Positions 45,190 through 57,240 of a DNA stretch of 64,000 nt are shown one piece after another (position 1 is the first letter of the stretch; the number at the start of each line of letters is the position of its first letter). The notes beneath the pieces are model-generated. The model was given only the letters and a program-made list of their open reading frames with translations. It was not told the origin of the DNA and searched no databases. This stretch comes from Hetaerina americana. Its lineage: Eukaryota > Arthropoda > Insecta > Odonata > Calopterygidae. Where the stretch lies: NCBI GenBank assembly GCA_022747635.1, contig JAKTNV010000670.1, positions 1-64,000 of the forward strand, read 5' to 3'. The position numbers and the translations under genes are program-made.

Positions 45190-45409
45190 ATTTAATCCCC
45201 ACACTCCACAGGTGACTTCCGGAACAGAAGATCATTGATGGCAAGAGTGAAGAAAGTAAAAGAAGATTTCATGATTGAAAAAAGAAGTGTGACTTTATAT
45301 TAAGGCGCGAGTTTTAAATAGGAATTTAGCGGTGGAAAACATTACGTAGTAAGGGCTAATAAAGAAATCCACCAAGGGTATCTGCGTGGTTTTGGTGGAA
45401 AGTATTATA
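43029..45409 (+). repeat. diverged satellite with two deletion junctions
   Basis: Monomer A (about 43150), B (43382), then a jump at about 43442 into the end of H/start of I (43530) with some 45 bp of non-satellite filler (43442-43485, containing CTTCTTCTTCTTAAGCTTC). J is cut short near 43770 and followed by D (43815), E 44041, F 44272, G 44502, H 44731, I 44964, J 45211. F is without mariner. No gene is seen. Confidence 0.83.
45156..45188 (+). repeat. (TA)n microsatellite of about 33 bp within monomer J
   Basis: A second expansion of the short TA run native to monomer J, at the same position as the 140-bp run at 35550 (between GAGTGTTA and GTGATTTAATCCCC). Confidence 0.9.
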
Positions 45410-46706
45410 CTACCTTGATCAAAAAGTTCCCGGAATAACCACCGTGTTTTTTTCGTTAAATTGGTACATCTGTTGTTGATATTCCCTTTAAATCTTAGTG
45501 TCATAACTTGACATTTGCAAAAGTTACGTAGCCAAGAGTACATCTATCTCTGTGTGTGTTGGCGATTTTTTACAATTGCAGAAATGGATTTAAATTTGCA
45601 ACAACAAACTTGAATTAAATTTTGCGTAAAAAACGGATTTAGTGGCGCACGGACGTTGAAAATGTTGGAAAAGTGTTTCGGCAACGATTCTCTAAAAAAA
45701 ACGGTCGTTTATTAGTGGCACGAGCGGTTCAGAAATGGTCTTGAGTCAATCGAAGATGATGAACGCAGTGGCAGACCATCGACATCGAAAGTCGGTGAAA
45801 AAATCGATAAAGTAAAAGAAATGTTGGTCAATAACCGAAATTAACCATCAGAGAAATAGCAGAGGACTTGAACATTGCCTATGGATCCGCCCAAGACATT
45901 GTGGTTAATGATTTGGGTTTCCGTCGTGTAGCAGCAAAGTTGGTGCCAAAAGACCTCAATTTCATGCAAAAAAGAGACCGTGTTGACGTCGCAAAAGACA
46001 TGATTTGCGAGGCTGAATACGATCCCACATTCATCAAAAGGATCATTACTGGAGACGAGACGTGGGTTTATGAGTACGACACGCAATCTAGACATCAGGC
46101 AAAAGAATGGCGTTCACCAAATGAGCCGAGACCAAAAAAACCACGTCGTTTTCAGTCAAAAAAGAAGGCAATGCTGATGGTTTTCATGGATCACAACGGT
46201 GTAGTGCATCATGAATTTTTGCCAGAAGGCCAGACAGTAAACAAAGAGTATTATTTGGGCGTTATGAGACGTTTGCGTGAAGCAATTCGCCGAAAGAGAC
46301 CAGAAATGTGGGCAGAAAACTCGTGGATTTTGCACCCTGATAACGCACCGTCGCACAGTGCTATCATTATTCGTAATTTTTTGACTTAAAATTCAACAAA
46401 TACCATCCAACAGCCACCGAATTCACCTGATTTTGCTCCCTGTGACTTCTTTCTTTTCAATCGAGTTAAAAACCATTACGGGGACGCGTTTTAGCAGCCG
46501 AGAGGAAGTAATGGAAAAATCGCAGGAAGCACTGATGGACATACCGAAAACCGAATATGAAATATGTTTCGAGGATTGGATCAAGCGTTGGCATAAGTGT
46601 GTTGCAGTCGATGGGGATTACTTTGAAGGGGACAATATAGATTTAGATGAATAAACTTGTATTTTTATTTTCTGAATAAATTCTGGGAAATTTTTGATCA
46701 AGGTAG
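45410..46706 (+). mobile_element. mariner copy M8 at the J/K boundary, opposite orientation
   Basis: A 1297-bp element in plus orientation, with ends CTACCTTGATCAAAAAG and its complement. It lies in AGTATTATA/TTCATAT of monomers J/K, exactly the base where M7 is inserted 9.5 kb away, but the other way round. The right flanking TA has become TT. It is the most degraded copy. Confidence 0.9.
45584..46654 (+). pseudogene. mariner transposase M8, heavily degraded
   Basis: ATG at 45584 (MDLNLQQ). Then TGA within ten codons (45611 region), TAG after VVY (the Gln of QWHE), a base lost near 45840, TAA replacing the Lys after FLT (46386), and a further base lost near 46473 in the Lys-Pro-Leu region. 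The catalytic Asp positions remain: ITGDETWVYEYD, DNAPSHS (the preceding His is Pro) and APCDFFLF. It ends ...GDNIDLDE at 46654. It shares APCD with M7 and not with M1-M6. Confidence 0.86.
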
Positions 46707-49700
46707 TTTTCATATTTGCACTTATATTACCTCTCTATAGCTGACTTAAACAAATGATGATCATGGATGTTAAGGATGAAGAAAAATAACAGAAGACTTT
46801 TTGGTGGAAAAAAGAAGTGTGAAAATAGCTTAGGGCGCGTTTTTAACTAGGCACCTAGTGGTGCAAATCGTTGAATAGTTAATGCAAATAAGGGACACCG
46901 CCATTGATTTTCCGCAGTTTTCTTGGGGAGTGTTATATGTTTATGTGTACTTATCCCATCTATCAACAGGTGACTGCAACAAAAGGAGATCATGGATGTC
47001 AAGTATTAAGAAAGATAAGAGAAGACTTTTTAGTGGAAAAAAGAAGTTTGAAGATAGTATAGGGCGCGTTTTTTTAGCTAGGCACATAGTGATGCAAAAC
47101 GTTGCATATTGAGGGCCCAAAAGGAGACCGGCAGTGGGTATAACGCGGATTTGGTGAGGAGTTATTATGTATATGTTTACTTTTCCCACCTCTCCAGAGT
47201 TGACTACAAGAAAAGAACGTAATGGATTTCAAGAAAGAACAAAGAAAAGGGAAGAATTCTTGATCGAAGAAAGTTGTGTAAAGATAGCTTACGGCGCGTA
47301 ATTTAGTTAGGCGCCTATTATTAAAGAACGTTTCGAAGGTTAAGCAAATAACGAAACGCGCCGTAGGCTTTTACGTAGTTTTTGTGTGGAATGTTATATG
47401 TATATCAGTACTAATCCAACCTCCCCGCAGGTGACTTACAGGAAAGTAGGTCATGAATGTCAAGATTGAAGAAAGAAAGGAAAAGACTTCTGGGTTGAAA
47501 AAAAGAATGTGAAGAAAACTAAGGAAACGTGTTTTAGTTAGGCACCTAACGGTGCAAAAAGTTACGTAGTAAGGGCCCATAAGGAATCTGCCGTGGGTTT
47601 TACGTTGTTGTGGTGGAGAGGGTTGTATGTATATGTGTACTATTCCCCCTTCTCTAATGGTGACTTCAAGAAAAGAAGATCATGGATATCAAGAATGGAG
47701 AAATAAAAGAGAAGGTTTCTTTGTTAAAGAAAGAAGTAAGAAGAAAGCTAAGGTCAAGTGGTTAGGCTAGGCACTAAGCGGTGCTAATCGTTGCGTAGTT
47801 AGGGTTCATAAGGCTACTCGCCGTGGGTATATACGCAACTTATGGGGAGTGTTATGTGTTATGTTCACCAATCCTTCCTCTCTACAGCTTACTTTAACAG
47901 AAGAATATAAAGGATGTCAAGTATGAAGAAAGATAATGCATAATTCTTGGATGAAATAAAAGTGAGAAGATAGCTTAGGGATAACGTATTAGTTAGGCAC
48001 CTAGTGGTGCAAAACGTTGCGTAGTTGAGGCCAATATGGTAACTCGCCGTGTGTTTTTACGTGGTTTTTGTGGGGAGTGTTGTATGTATATCTGTACTAA
48101 TTCCAGCTCCATTGCTGGTGACTTCAATAAAAAAAGATGATGGATGTCAAGAAAAAAGGAAAAAAAGGTATGACATCTGAAAAAAAATAACAGATGACTT
48201 CTTGGTGGAAAAAAGAAGTGTGAAGATAGCTTAGGGCGCGTTTTTAACTAGGCATTTAGTGGTGCAAATCGTTGAATAGTTAATGCAAATAAGGCAAACT
48301 GGGAATTTTTACGCAGTTTTTTTGAGGAGTGTTATATGTTTATATATACTATATACCATCTGTCAACAGAGAACTGCAACAAAGGAAGATCATTGATGTC
48401 AAGGATAAAGAAAGATAAGAAAAGATTTCTTGGTTGAAAACAGATGTGTGAAGATAGCTTAGGGCGCCTTTTTTTTCAGCCACCTAGTGGTGCAAAACGT
48501 TACGTAGTTAGGGCCAAAATAGTAACCCGCCGTGGGTTTTTACGCGGTGTTTTTGGGAGGGGTTTTTTGTATATCTGTACAAATACTTCCTCTCCGCAGG
48601 TGACTTCATTAAGAGAAGATCATTGAAGTCAAGAATGGAGAAAGAGAAGAGATACTTTTTCTTTGAAGAAAGGAGTGTGAATTAAGCTTAGTGCGTGTGT
48701 TAAAGTTAGGCACTTAGCGATGCAAAACGTTGCGCAGTAAGGGCTCATAAGGCTACATGCCGCGGGTTGTAACGCGGTAATGGTAAAGAGTGTTATATAT
48801 ATATCTGATTAAGTCCCCACTCTCCACAGGTGACTTCCGGCAGAGAAGATCATTGATGACAAGAGTGAGGAAAGAAAAAGAAGATTTCTTGATTGAAAAG
48901 AGAAGTGTGACTGTATATTTAGGAGCGTGTTTTAAATAGGCATTTAGCGGTGGAAAACATTACGTAGTAAGGGCCATTAAGGAAACCCACCGTAAGTATC
49001 TGCGTGGTTTTGGTGGGAAGTATTATATTCATATATGCACTTATCTTTCCTCTCTAAAGCTGACTTAAACTAAAGATGATCATGGATGTTAAGGATTAAG
49101 AAAAATAACAGAAGACTTCTTGGTGGAAAAAAGATATTGAAGATAGCTTAGAGCGCGTTTTTAGCTAGGCACCTAGTGGTGCAAATCGTTGAATAGTTAA
49201 TTCAAATAATGCAAACCGCCAATGATTTTTACGCAATTTTTTTCGGGAGTGTTATATGTTTATGTGTACTTATATAATCTCTCAACAGGTGACTGCAACA
49301 AAAGGAGATCATGGATGTCAAGGAATAAAAAAGATAAGAGAAGGCTTTTTGGCGGAAAAATGCAGTTTAAAGATAGTTTAGGGCGCGTTTTTTTAGCTAG
49401 GCACATAGTAATGCAAAACCTTGCATATTGAGGGCTCGAAAGGAGACCCGCAGTGGGTTTTACGCGGTTTTGGTGAGGAGTTTATATGTATATGTTTACT
49501 TATCCCACCTCTCCAGAGTTTACTCCAAGAAAAGAAGATAATGGATTTTAAGAAATAAGAATAAAAAGAGAAAACTTCTTGATTGAAGAAGGTAGTGTAA
49601 AGATAGCTTACGGCGCGTGTTTTATTTTGGCGCATATTGTTTAAGAACGTTTCGTAGGTTAGACAAATAAGGAAACGCGCCGTGGGTTTTTACGTAGTTT

Positions 49701-52570
49701 TTGTGAGGAATATTATATGTACATCAGTACTTATCCAACCTCCTCGCAGCTGACTTACAGGAAACAAGGTCATGAATGTCAATAATGAAGAAAGAAAGGA
49801 AAAGACTTCTTGGTTGAGGAAAGAAATGTGAAGAAAGCTAAGGAAGCGTGTTTTAGTTAGGCACTTAACGATGCAATACGTTACGTAGTAAGGGCCCATA
49901 AGGAATCTGCCGTGGGTTATACGTTGTTGTGGTGGAGAGGGTTGTATGTATATGAGTACTATTCCCTCATCTCCACTCGTGACTTCAAGAAAAGAAGATC
50001 ATGAACATCAAGAATGGAGAAAGAAAAGAGAAGGCTTCTTTGTTAGAGAAAGTAGTAAGAAGATAGGTAAGGTCAAGTGGTTAGGCTAGGCACTAAGCGG
50101 TTCTAAACGTTGCGTAGTTAGGGTTCATAAGGCTACTCGCCGTGGGTATATACGCAATTTTGGTGGGGAGTGTTTAATGTGTGTTTGTAGGAACCCCTTT
50201 TCTTCACAAGTGACTTCAAATAACGAAGATCATGGATTTAAAGAATTAAGAAAGAAAGGAAAATACTTTTTAATTGAGGAAAGAAGTGTGAAGATAGCTT
50301 TCGGAGCGTGTTTTCGTAAGGCACTCAGTGGTGAAAAAGATACGTAGTTGGGGCAAATATGGCAACCCGCCGTGGGTTTTTACGCGGTTTTTTTGGGATC
50401 ATTATATGTATATCTGTACTAATTCCCCGTCTCATCAGGCGACTTAAAGGAAATAGATTATATATGTCAATAATGAAGAGAGAAAAGAGAAGACCTAAAG
50501 GTTGAAGTAAGAACTGTGAAGATACCTTACCGCGTGTTTTAGTTAGCCACTAAGCAGTGCAAAACGTTACGTAGTTTGGGCCCCTAAGGCAACCCGCCGT
50601 TGGTATATACGCGATTTTGGTCGGGAATGTTATATATATATGTGTACTTATCCAACCTATCCACAGCTGACTTCAAGAAAAGAAGATCATGGATATCAAG
50701 AATGAAGAAAGAAAAATATTTCTTGGTTGAAGAAAGAAGTCCAAAGATAGCTTACGGCGCGTGTTTCAGTAAGGCACTTAGGGGTGGAAAACATTATGTA
50801 GTAAGGGCCCATAAGGAAAACCACCGTAGATATCTCTGTGGTATCTTATATGTATATCTGTACTATTTCCCCCTCCTGGGCAGGTGACTACAAGAAAAAA
50901 AGATCTTGGATGTCCGGAAAAAGGAAAAAAGATATGACTTCTTGGTTGTAAAAAGAAGTGTAAAGATAGCTTAAAGTACGTGTTTTCGTTAGCAACGTAG
51001 CGGTGCAAAACGGTACATGGTGACGGCCAATAAGGCCATCCGCCGTGGGTTCCTCTGTGGTTTTCTTGAATAGTGTCATATGAATATATGCACTATGCCC
51101 CCCTCTCAACAGGTGACTTCAACAAAAGTAGACCAGGGATGTCAAGGATATAGAAAGGTAAGGGAAGACTTCTTGGTTGAAAAAAAATGTCAATATAGCT
51201 TAGGGCACGTTTTTTAACAAGGTACCTCGTCTTGCAAAACGTTGCGTAGTTAGGGCCAATGAAGCAAACTGCCGTTGGTTTTAACGATTTTTTGTTACGA
51301 AATGATTTATGTTTATGTGTACTTAAACCCTTTCTCAACAGGTGACTACAACAAAAGTAGATCATTGTGTCAAGGATCAAGAAAGAGAAGAAAAGATTTC
51401 TTGGTTGGAAAAAGATGTGTGAAGATAGCTTAGGGCGCCTTTTTTTGCAAAGCACCTAATGGTGCAAATCGTTGCTTAGTTGGGGCCAATATGGTAACCC
51501 GCCCTGGGTTTTTACGCGGTTTTTTTGGTGAGGGTTTTTTTTATATCTGTCATAATACCTCCTCTCCGCAGGTGACTTCATGAAGAGAAGTCAAGACTGG
51601 AGGGCTCATAAGGCTACAAGCCGCGGGTTGTAAGGCGGTTATGGTAAAGAGTGATATATATATATGTGATTAAATCCCCACACTCCACAGGTGACTTCCG
51701 GCACAGAAGATTATTGATGACAAGAGTGAGGTAAGAAAAAGAAGTTTTCATGATTAAAAAAAGAAGTGTGAATATTTATTAGGGCTCGTGTTTTAAATTG
51801 GAATTAAGCGGTGCAAAACATTACGTTGTAGTGGCCAATAAGGAAACCCACCGTGGGTATCTGCGTGGTTTTGGTGGGAAGTATTATATTCATATTTGCA
51901 CTAATCTTTCCTCTCTAAAGCTGACTTAAGCAAAAGATGATCATGGATGTTAAGGTTGAAGAAAAATAACAGAAGACTTCTTGGTGGAAAAAAGAAGTGT
52001 GAAGCTAGCTTACGGCGCGTTTTTATCTAGGCACCAAGTGGTGCAAATCCTTGAATAGTTAATGCAAATTAGGGCAAACCGCGAATGATTTTCACGCAGT
52101 TTTATTAAAGAGTGTTATATGTTTATTTGTACTAATCCCATCTCTCAACAGTTGACTGCACCAAAAGGACATCATGGATGTCAAGGATTAAGAAAGATAA
52201 GAGAAGACTTTTTGGTGGAAAAAAGAATTTTTAAGATAGTTAGGGCAAGTTTTTTTAGCTAGGCACATAGTGCTGCAAAACGTTGCATATTGAGGGCCCA
52301 AAAGGAGACCCGCAGTGGGTTTAACGCCGTTTTGGTGAGGAGTTTATCGATAAAGAAAAAAGCAGAACTCTTGGTGGAAAAAAGAAGTGTAAAGATAGTT
52401 TAGGGCGCGTTTTTAGTTAGGCACCTAATGGTGCAAATCGTTGAATATTTAATGCAAATAAGGCAAACCGCTAATGATTTTTACGCAGTTTTTTTGGGGA
52501 GTGTTATATGTTTATGTGCACTTATCCCACCTCTCAACAGGTGACTGCAAAAAAAGAGGATCATTGATGT
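46707..52570 (+). repeat. diverged, rearranged satellite between M8 and LINE2
   Basis: Monomers K 46740, L 46970, M 47199, N 47431, A 47660; junction near 47838 into E (47885), F about 48115; junction near 48178 into K; H-like from 48370, I 48600, J 48830, K 49060, L 49290, M 49515, N 49750, A 49975, B 50210, C 50430, D 50665; junction near 50842 into F (50884), G 51113, H 51342, I 51571 with about 100 bp deleted near 51595, J 51690, K 51920, L 52152; junction near 52348 back into K, then L (52540), where LINE2 enters. Short open frames are satellite artefacts. Confidence 0.82.
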
Positions 52571-52869
52571 TTGTGTGTGGTTTGTTAACCGTTGTGTGTG
52601 GTAGTAGTAATTTATTTAGTGGATTGTGGTGGTTTTTGTCCTTCGACTCTGATTGGTGACCGGTGAGTGCTTTCCTTTTTCTTACTATCTTTTTTTTTTG
52701 GTCCTCTGAAAATCAGACCTTACTCAAGCATCGTTTTTTCCGCTTAGGCTTCATATTCAATTCCAAATCGTAACTTATTGTTTGAGCTAAATTTAGCTAA
52801 CCCCTTCTAGAAATTTTAGCATAGTGTATACAGGTATGCTTTTGTTGGGAACTTGGTAATTAAATTAGG

Positions 52870-53890
52870 ATGGCTTCATCCAGGTCCCCTGTTGCCATGC
52901 TCGAAGGCACTGGCGAATGCGCGGCTTTAAGGGCCCGTATCGTCATGCTGGAGAGAATGGTGCGGGAGCTTCGATCGGAGATCGCAGGCCGGAGGGCTAC
53001 CCTCAGGAGAGATGGTGCTCAGGGTGGGAATACGAAAACCCGCCACGCCCATAGGGGTGCACGGATTCGTCCGAATGCAACACGTGGCTGGGCGATTAGA
53101 GACATACCCCGTGTCCCAACTCTCAACGAGGGAGTGTCTCACGTCCGTAGGTCGGACGATTGGAGGGTCGTCTCTCGGGGAAAAGGGGAAGGTAACGCTG
53201 CGGCGAGGATTGGACTCTGCGGAGACAGATACCATCCCCGTCTCCAACAGGTACCAGGTGCTGTCGGATGACAGCACCACCGTACCTGCAGCCCCTATCC
53301 CTACTCCGAGGGCACTGCCTAGGGTAAGGCATCAGCGGTCGGGGAGGGAGGGAACCGTTATATTAGGTAGTACAAATATCCGGCGTATAATGAACCCGCT
53401 GCGCCGCAGAGTCCAACAGGAGGGAGGTGTTGGATTCTTGTCGTCCTGGTGTATACCGGGCGGCGGGGTACCCCAGGCGATGCTGGCGGTGAAGGCGGCC
53501 GTCAGTAATACGGGCTGCTCCAAGCTACGCATTGTGGCTCATGTCGGGACAAACGACGCCTCGGAACGTGGATCTGAAGAGATCCTGCGCTCCTTTAAGG
53601 AGATGCACTCGGAGGTGAAACGAGTCGAGGCAGAGTAGAAGGTCCCAATTAAATTAAGTATATGTAGTATTGTGCCGCGTGTAGACCGCAGAAGGCTCGT
53701 TTGGAGCCGCATTGAGGGTTTAAATCAGAGATTGCTGGGATTATGCCGGGGAATCGGAGTGGACTTCGTTGATCTGAGGTCCGTCCTCTCATCGTGTCGG
53801 GTACCCCTTAATCGCTCCGGGGTCCATTATACTGCCGAGGCATCGCAGTTGGTAGCGCGTAGGTTACACGAACACGTGTCGAGGGTTTAG
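52870..53890 (+). pseudogene. LINE2 ORF1: coiled coil plus SGNH/esterase-like domain, frameshift and stop
   Basis: ATG of MASSRSPVAML. The first ~170 residues are almost the same as LINE1 ORF1 (CAALRARIVMLERMVRE, GWAIRDIPRVP, SNRYQVLSDD). A frameshift lies near 53190 within RGKG. From about 53330 on, the sequence differs strongly from LINE1 though the domain is the same: TVILGSTNIRRI (block I changed, lacking GxS in the usual place), IVAHVGTNDA, and LNRSGVHYT. In-frame TAG at 53636; the frame then continues to a stop at 53888-53890. The role by family is RNA/RNP binding plus an esterase-like fold. Confidence 0.85.
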
Positions 53891-54052
53891 CAAAGCTGGT
53901 AGGCAAGAGCGTAGTTCATATATTGGGGAAAATAAAGTAGAATCCAGCGCTTTTTGTCAATTCAGTTCAGGTAATGCCTCTCAAATCCTCAAAAATATTG
54001 AACAAACAAGCACTTGCGTTAAAACAACATATAACCCACGTATATTTAATAA

Positions 54053-56944
54053 AATTGTGTCTCTACATACATAACAGATAGCAATGCAAGTGAATGTAAT
54101 TCTTTTGTCTCTGTTCACCACGAATCGTCTCAAAACCATTTTGTTAGCGTACATAAAACCGAAAAACAAGAAGTAATTAACCATATTAAAATTATAACAT
54201 TAAACTGCCGTAGCATTAGAAACAAAATATCTGATATTGAACATATTTTTGTCAGTACAAACGCAGACATAGTAGTTGGAACAGAAAGTTGGCTCACGGG
54301 AGATATAGCAAACAATGAGGTTTTTCCAAACGGTTTCACAATTTACAAAAGGGACAGACCAAATAGGTTCGGTGGGGGAGTATTCATTGCAGTAAAGTCA
54401 CATCTTAGTAGCCAACGATATGAATGCGACGTAGATGACATAGAAAGCGTTTGGTGCAACATTAAGGACTACAACGGCAGAAGCCTATACGTGTGTTCAT
54501 TTTATAGACCCCCAGATTCTAACACAGATATCCTACACAAGCTCGACGAACAAATATCCACTATCAGCAGCAGACAAAGCAATGCTATTACTATAATCGC
54601 TGGTGACACAAATCTACCGTCAATTGACTGGGACAACTACTGCGTAGGAAAATTTGCCAAAAACAGAGATTCATGCCAAGAACTCCTACATATATTCACA
54701 GAACACTCCTTAGAACAAATAGTTAAATCACCAACCCGGGGCCAAAGCATACTAGACATCTTTGCGACTTCTATGCCCGATATCATTACTAACATTGAAA
54801 TAATAGACGGAATCAGTGACCATAAGGCTATTCTTATGGAGTTAAAAACTAAGTTCGTCAAAATAAACAAAGAAAAGCGTAAAATATACCTATACAACAA
54901 GGCAAATTTTAACGGACTAAGAGAATATTTAAAGATAAAATTACCGGAATACATCACAAAAACACTGACAACAAATACAGAGAACACTTGGAATTATTTC
55001 TTAAATATTTTACGCGATGGGATAAAAACGTACATCCAGTCCAAACTCAAATGCGACAGTAAGGAACCTAGATGGTACTACGGGGAAGTCAGATCGGCAT
55101 TAAGAAGGCAAAGAAAGCTACAGTCAAATTTCAAAAAGAGTTTAAAAAGTGACGATATAATTTATGTGAATACAACCAAACAGCTACTAAAAGAATGTCG
55201 TAGTAAGACGAAAAGTATTATGCGCACAGCACTACACTCTTTTAAATCTAAAATGCTAAGCGAATATCTTGAGGATAATCCAAAGTCATTCTGGTCCTAT
55301 GTTAGGGAGATACAGGGTAAACGTCCCACTGTTTACTCTTTGAAGACGGAAAATGGAGAAACCATTACAGATAGCGTGAAAAAGGCAAATATTTTAAACC
55401 ATTTTTTCCAGAGCGTCTACAACAAAAACACAAACGCACCAAACGATCCTCCACACCCACCCGGGGAACACATGAGCGAACTTACACTGACCAAGCAGGG
55501 AATAGTACATCTGCTCCGTAGTATCAAAGCACACAAGGCACCTGGTCCGGAAGAAATACCTGCTAGAATATTAAAGGAATTAGCTGACGACATTGCCCCA
55601 TTTTTACATATGGTTTTTCTAAAATCGATAGAAGAAGGCTCAGTGCCTCGCGACTGGAAGCTAGCCCATATAACTCCCATCTATAAAGGCGGCGATAGGG
55701 ATTAACCAACCAATTACCGAACCATTTCTTTAACATCGATCTCTTGTAAAATATTGGTACACATTATTGTCACTAACATTATGAAATTTCTTGATAAGGG
55801 GAAAATACTAATCCACAACCAGCACGGATTTAGGAAAAGCAGATCTTGCGAAAAACAACTTGGTCTCTTCATTCACGATATACTTAGATCGGGAGAAAAC
55901 AACATCCAAGTCGATGCAGTATTCCTGGATTTCAAAAAAGCCTTCGACAAAGTCCCACACAATAAATTGTTACACAAACTTAAATACTATGGCATCAATG
56001 AGAAAATAATTAATTGGATTAGGGACTTCTTGTCAAACCGCAAACAAATAGTAGTCATAGATGGGTTGTGCTCAACAGAGGGAGATGTTACTTCAGGCGT
56101 TCCCCAGGGAAGTGTAATAGGGCCTCTTCTGTTTTTAATATACATAAATGACTTAAGCACACACGTTAGTAGCAATCTAAGGTTATTTGCTGACGACACG
56201 GTGATATACAGGGAAATAAGGAGCCAGCTAGATCGCGAGCTACTCTCTAGAGACTTAGACAATATCTCGGAATGGTGCAATAAATGGGGATTAACACTTA
56301 ATATAGATAAATGTGCAGTTTTGAAATTTTGGAATAAAGGAAGCGAGGAACAGGAAATAAACTACAAAATAGAGGGTTCAGTATTGACTACGGCAAATCA
56401 AGTTAAATATTTGGGGGTTGTTCTAACACCACGCCTTTAATGGGGAGCACATATCAGGACAATATGCGAATCAGCTTTAAAGAAGCTTGGCTTCATAAAA
56501 CGGGTGGTGTGGAAATGTAATGAAAAAGTTAAAGAGAGGTGTTATTTTGCTCTAGTTAGACCTCATTTGGAATATGCCGCAAGTATTTGGGATCCGTGGG
56601 AGAAAATTTGGCAAAAAAAATTAGATAAAGTCCAGAGAAAATCCGCTAGATTCGTTAAAAATTGTTATGACAAAAACACAAGTGTGACAGGTCTCTTAGG
56701 GGATTTAGGCTGGGAACCACTTGAAGTGCGGAGAGAACAAGCGAGGCTTAGACTTTTAGAAAGGTTCAGAACAAACGAGTTTAAATATGTCACTGAAGGA
56801 ATTATAATGGCCCCACACTACTTAGGTAGATCAGACCACAAAGATAAACTAAGGGAGATAGATTCCAAGACAGATAGGTACAAATACTCATTCTTTCCCC
56901 GAACAATCAGTAATCATAATAGCAAGAAACCAAAGTCACTTTAG
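54053..56944 (+). pseudogene. LINE2 ORF2: endonuclease and reverse transcriptase with two nonsense codons
   Basis: A single frame from a stop at 54050 to the stop at 56944, broken only by TAA at 55703-55705 (where LINE1 has the Glu-Asp of GDRED) and TAA at 56438-56440. EEP endonuclease: TLNCRSIRNK, GTESWL, SFYRPP, AGDTNLPSIDWDN (GDFN is GDTN here) and GISDHKAI. RT: APGPEEIPARIL, TPIYKGGDRD, VDAVFLDFKKAFDKVPH, SGVPQGSVIGPLLFLIYIND and FADD at 56186-56197. The C-terminal region has RPHLEYAASIWDP and KSARFVKNCYDKN. No ATG is present before 54491, although homology starts near 54190, so the true start is either lost or non-AUG. Confidence 0.88.
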
Positions 56945-57240
56945 AAATATTAAAAACGTTGAATTTACAAGTCGGAACAAAATTAAACACTATAGAGATC
57001 TTAGGTATACTTTTAGGTGCATGTGTATGTTAGTTGGTAGTTTGAGTGTTTGCATGTGTGTGGGGTGTAAGTGTTCATGCATGAATGTATGCCATGTTTT
57101 TTTTTATACATGATTTTGTCGTTATTGCATGCGGTTCTTTTTCTCTTTTTCTTTTCTAAATTATGGGTGGTGTCCTAACACCCCCCGCCACACGCCCTTG
57201 CGGCGGCTTGCGGGGTATTAAGTAGATGTAGATGTAGATG
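56945..57240 (+). other. LINE2 3' UTR, hairpin and (GATGTA)n end
   Basis: The 3' UTR is GT-rich and not similar to that of LINE1 or LINE3, except for the last 60 bp: the GC-rich inverted repeat and the GATGTA microsatellite. Conservation of only this end fits its role as the recognition site for the element's own reverse transcriptase. Confidence 0.75.

Larger units (their letters stand above)
52571..57240 (+). mobile_element. LINE2: long CR1-type non-LTR retrotransposon
   Basis: About 4.67 kb on the plus strand: leader, ORF1 (from 52870), ORF2 (to 56944), 3' UTR, a GC-rich hairpin block (ACCCCCCGCCACACGCCC with GGCGGCTTGCGGGG) and terminal AGATGTAGATGTAGATG. It is inserted in monomer L at ATTGATG/TCAAGG: the satellite has GATGTCAAGG at this point, and the element tail ends in GATG, so tail and target overlap. 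It is about 150-200 bp shorter at the 5' end than LINE1. Confidence 0.88.
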
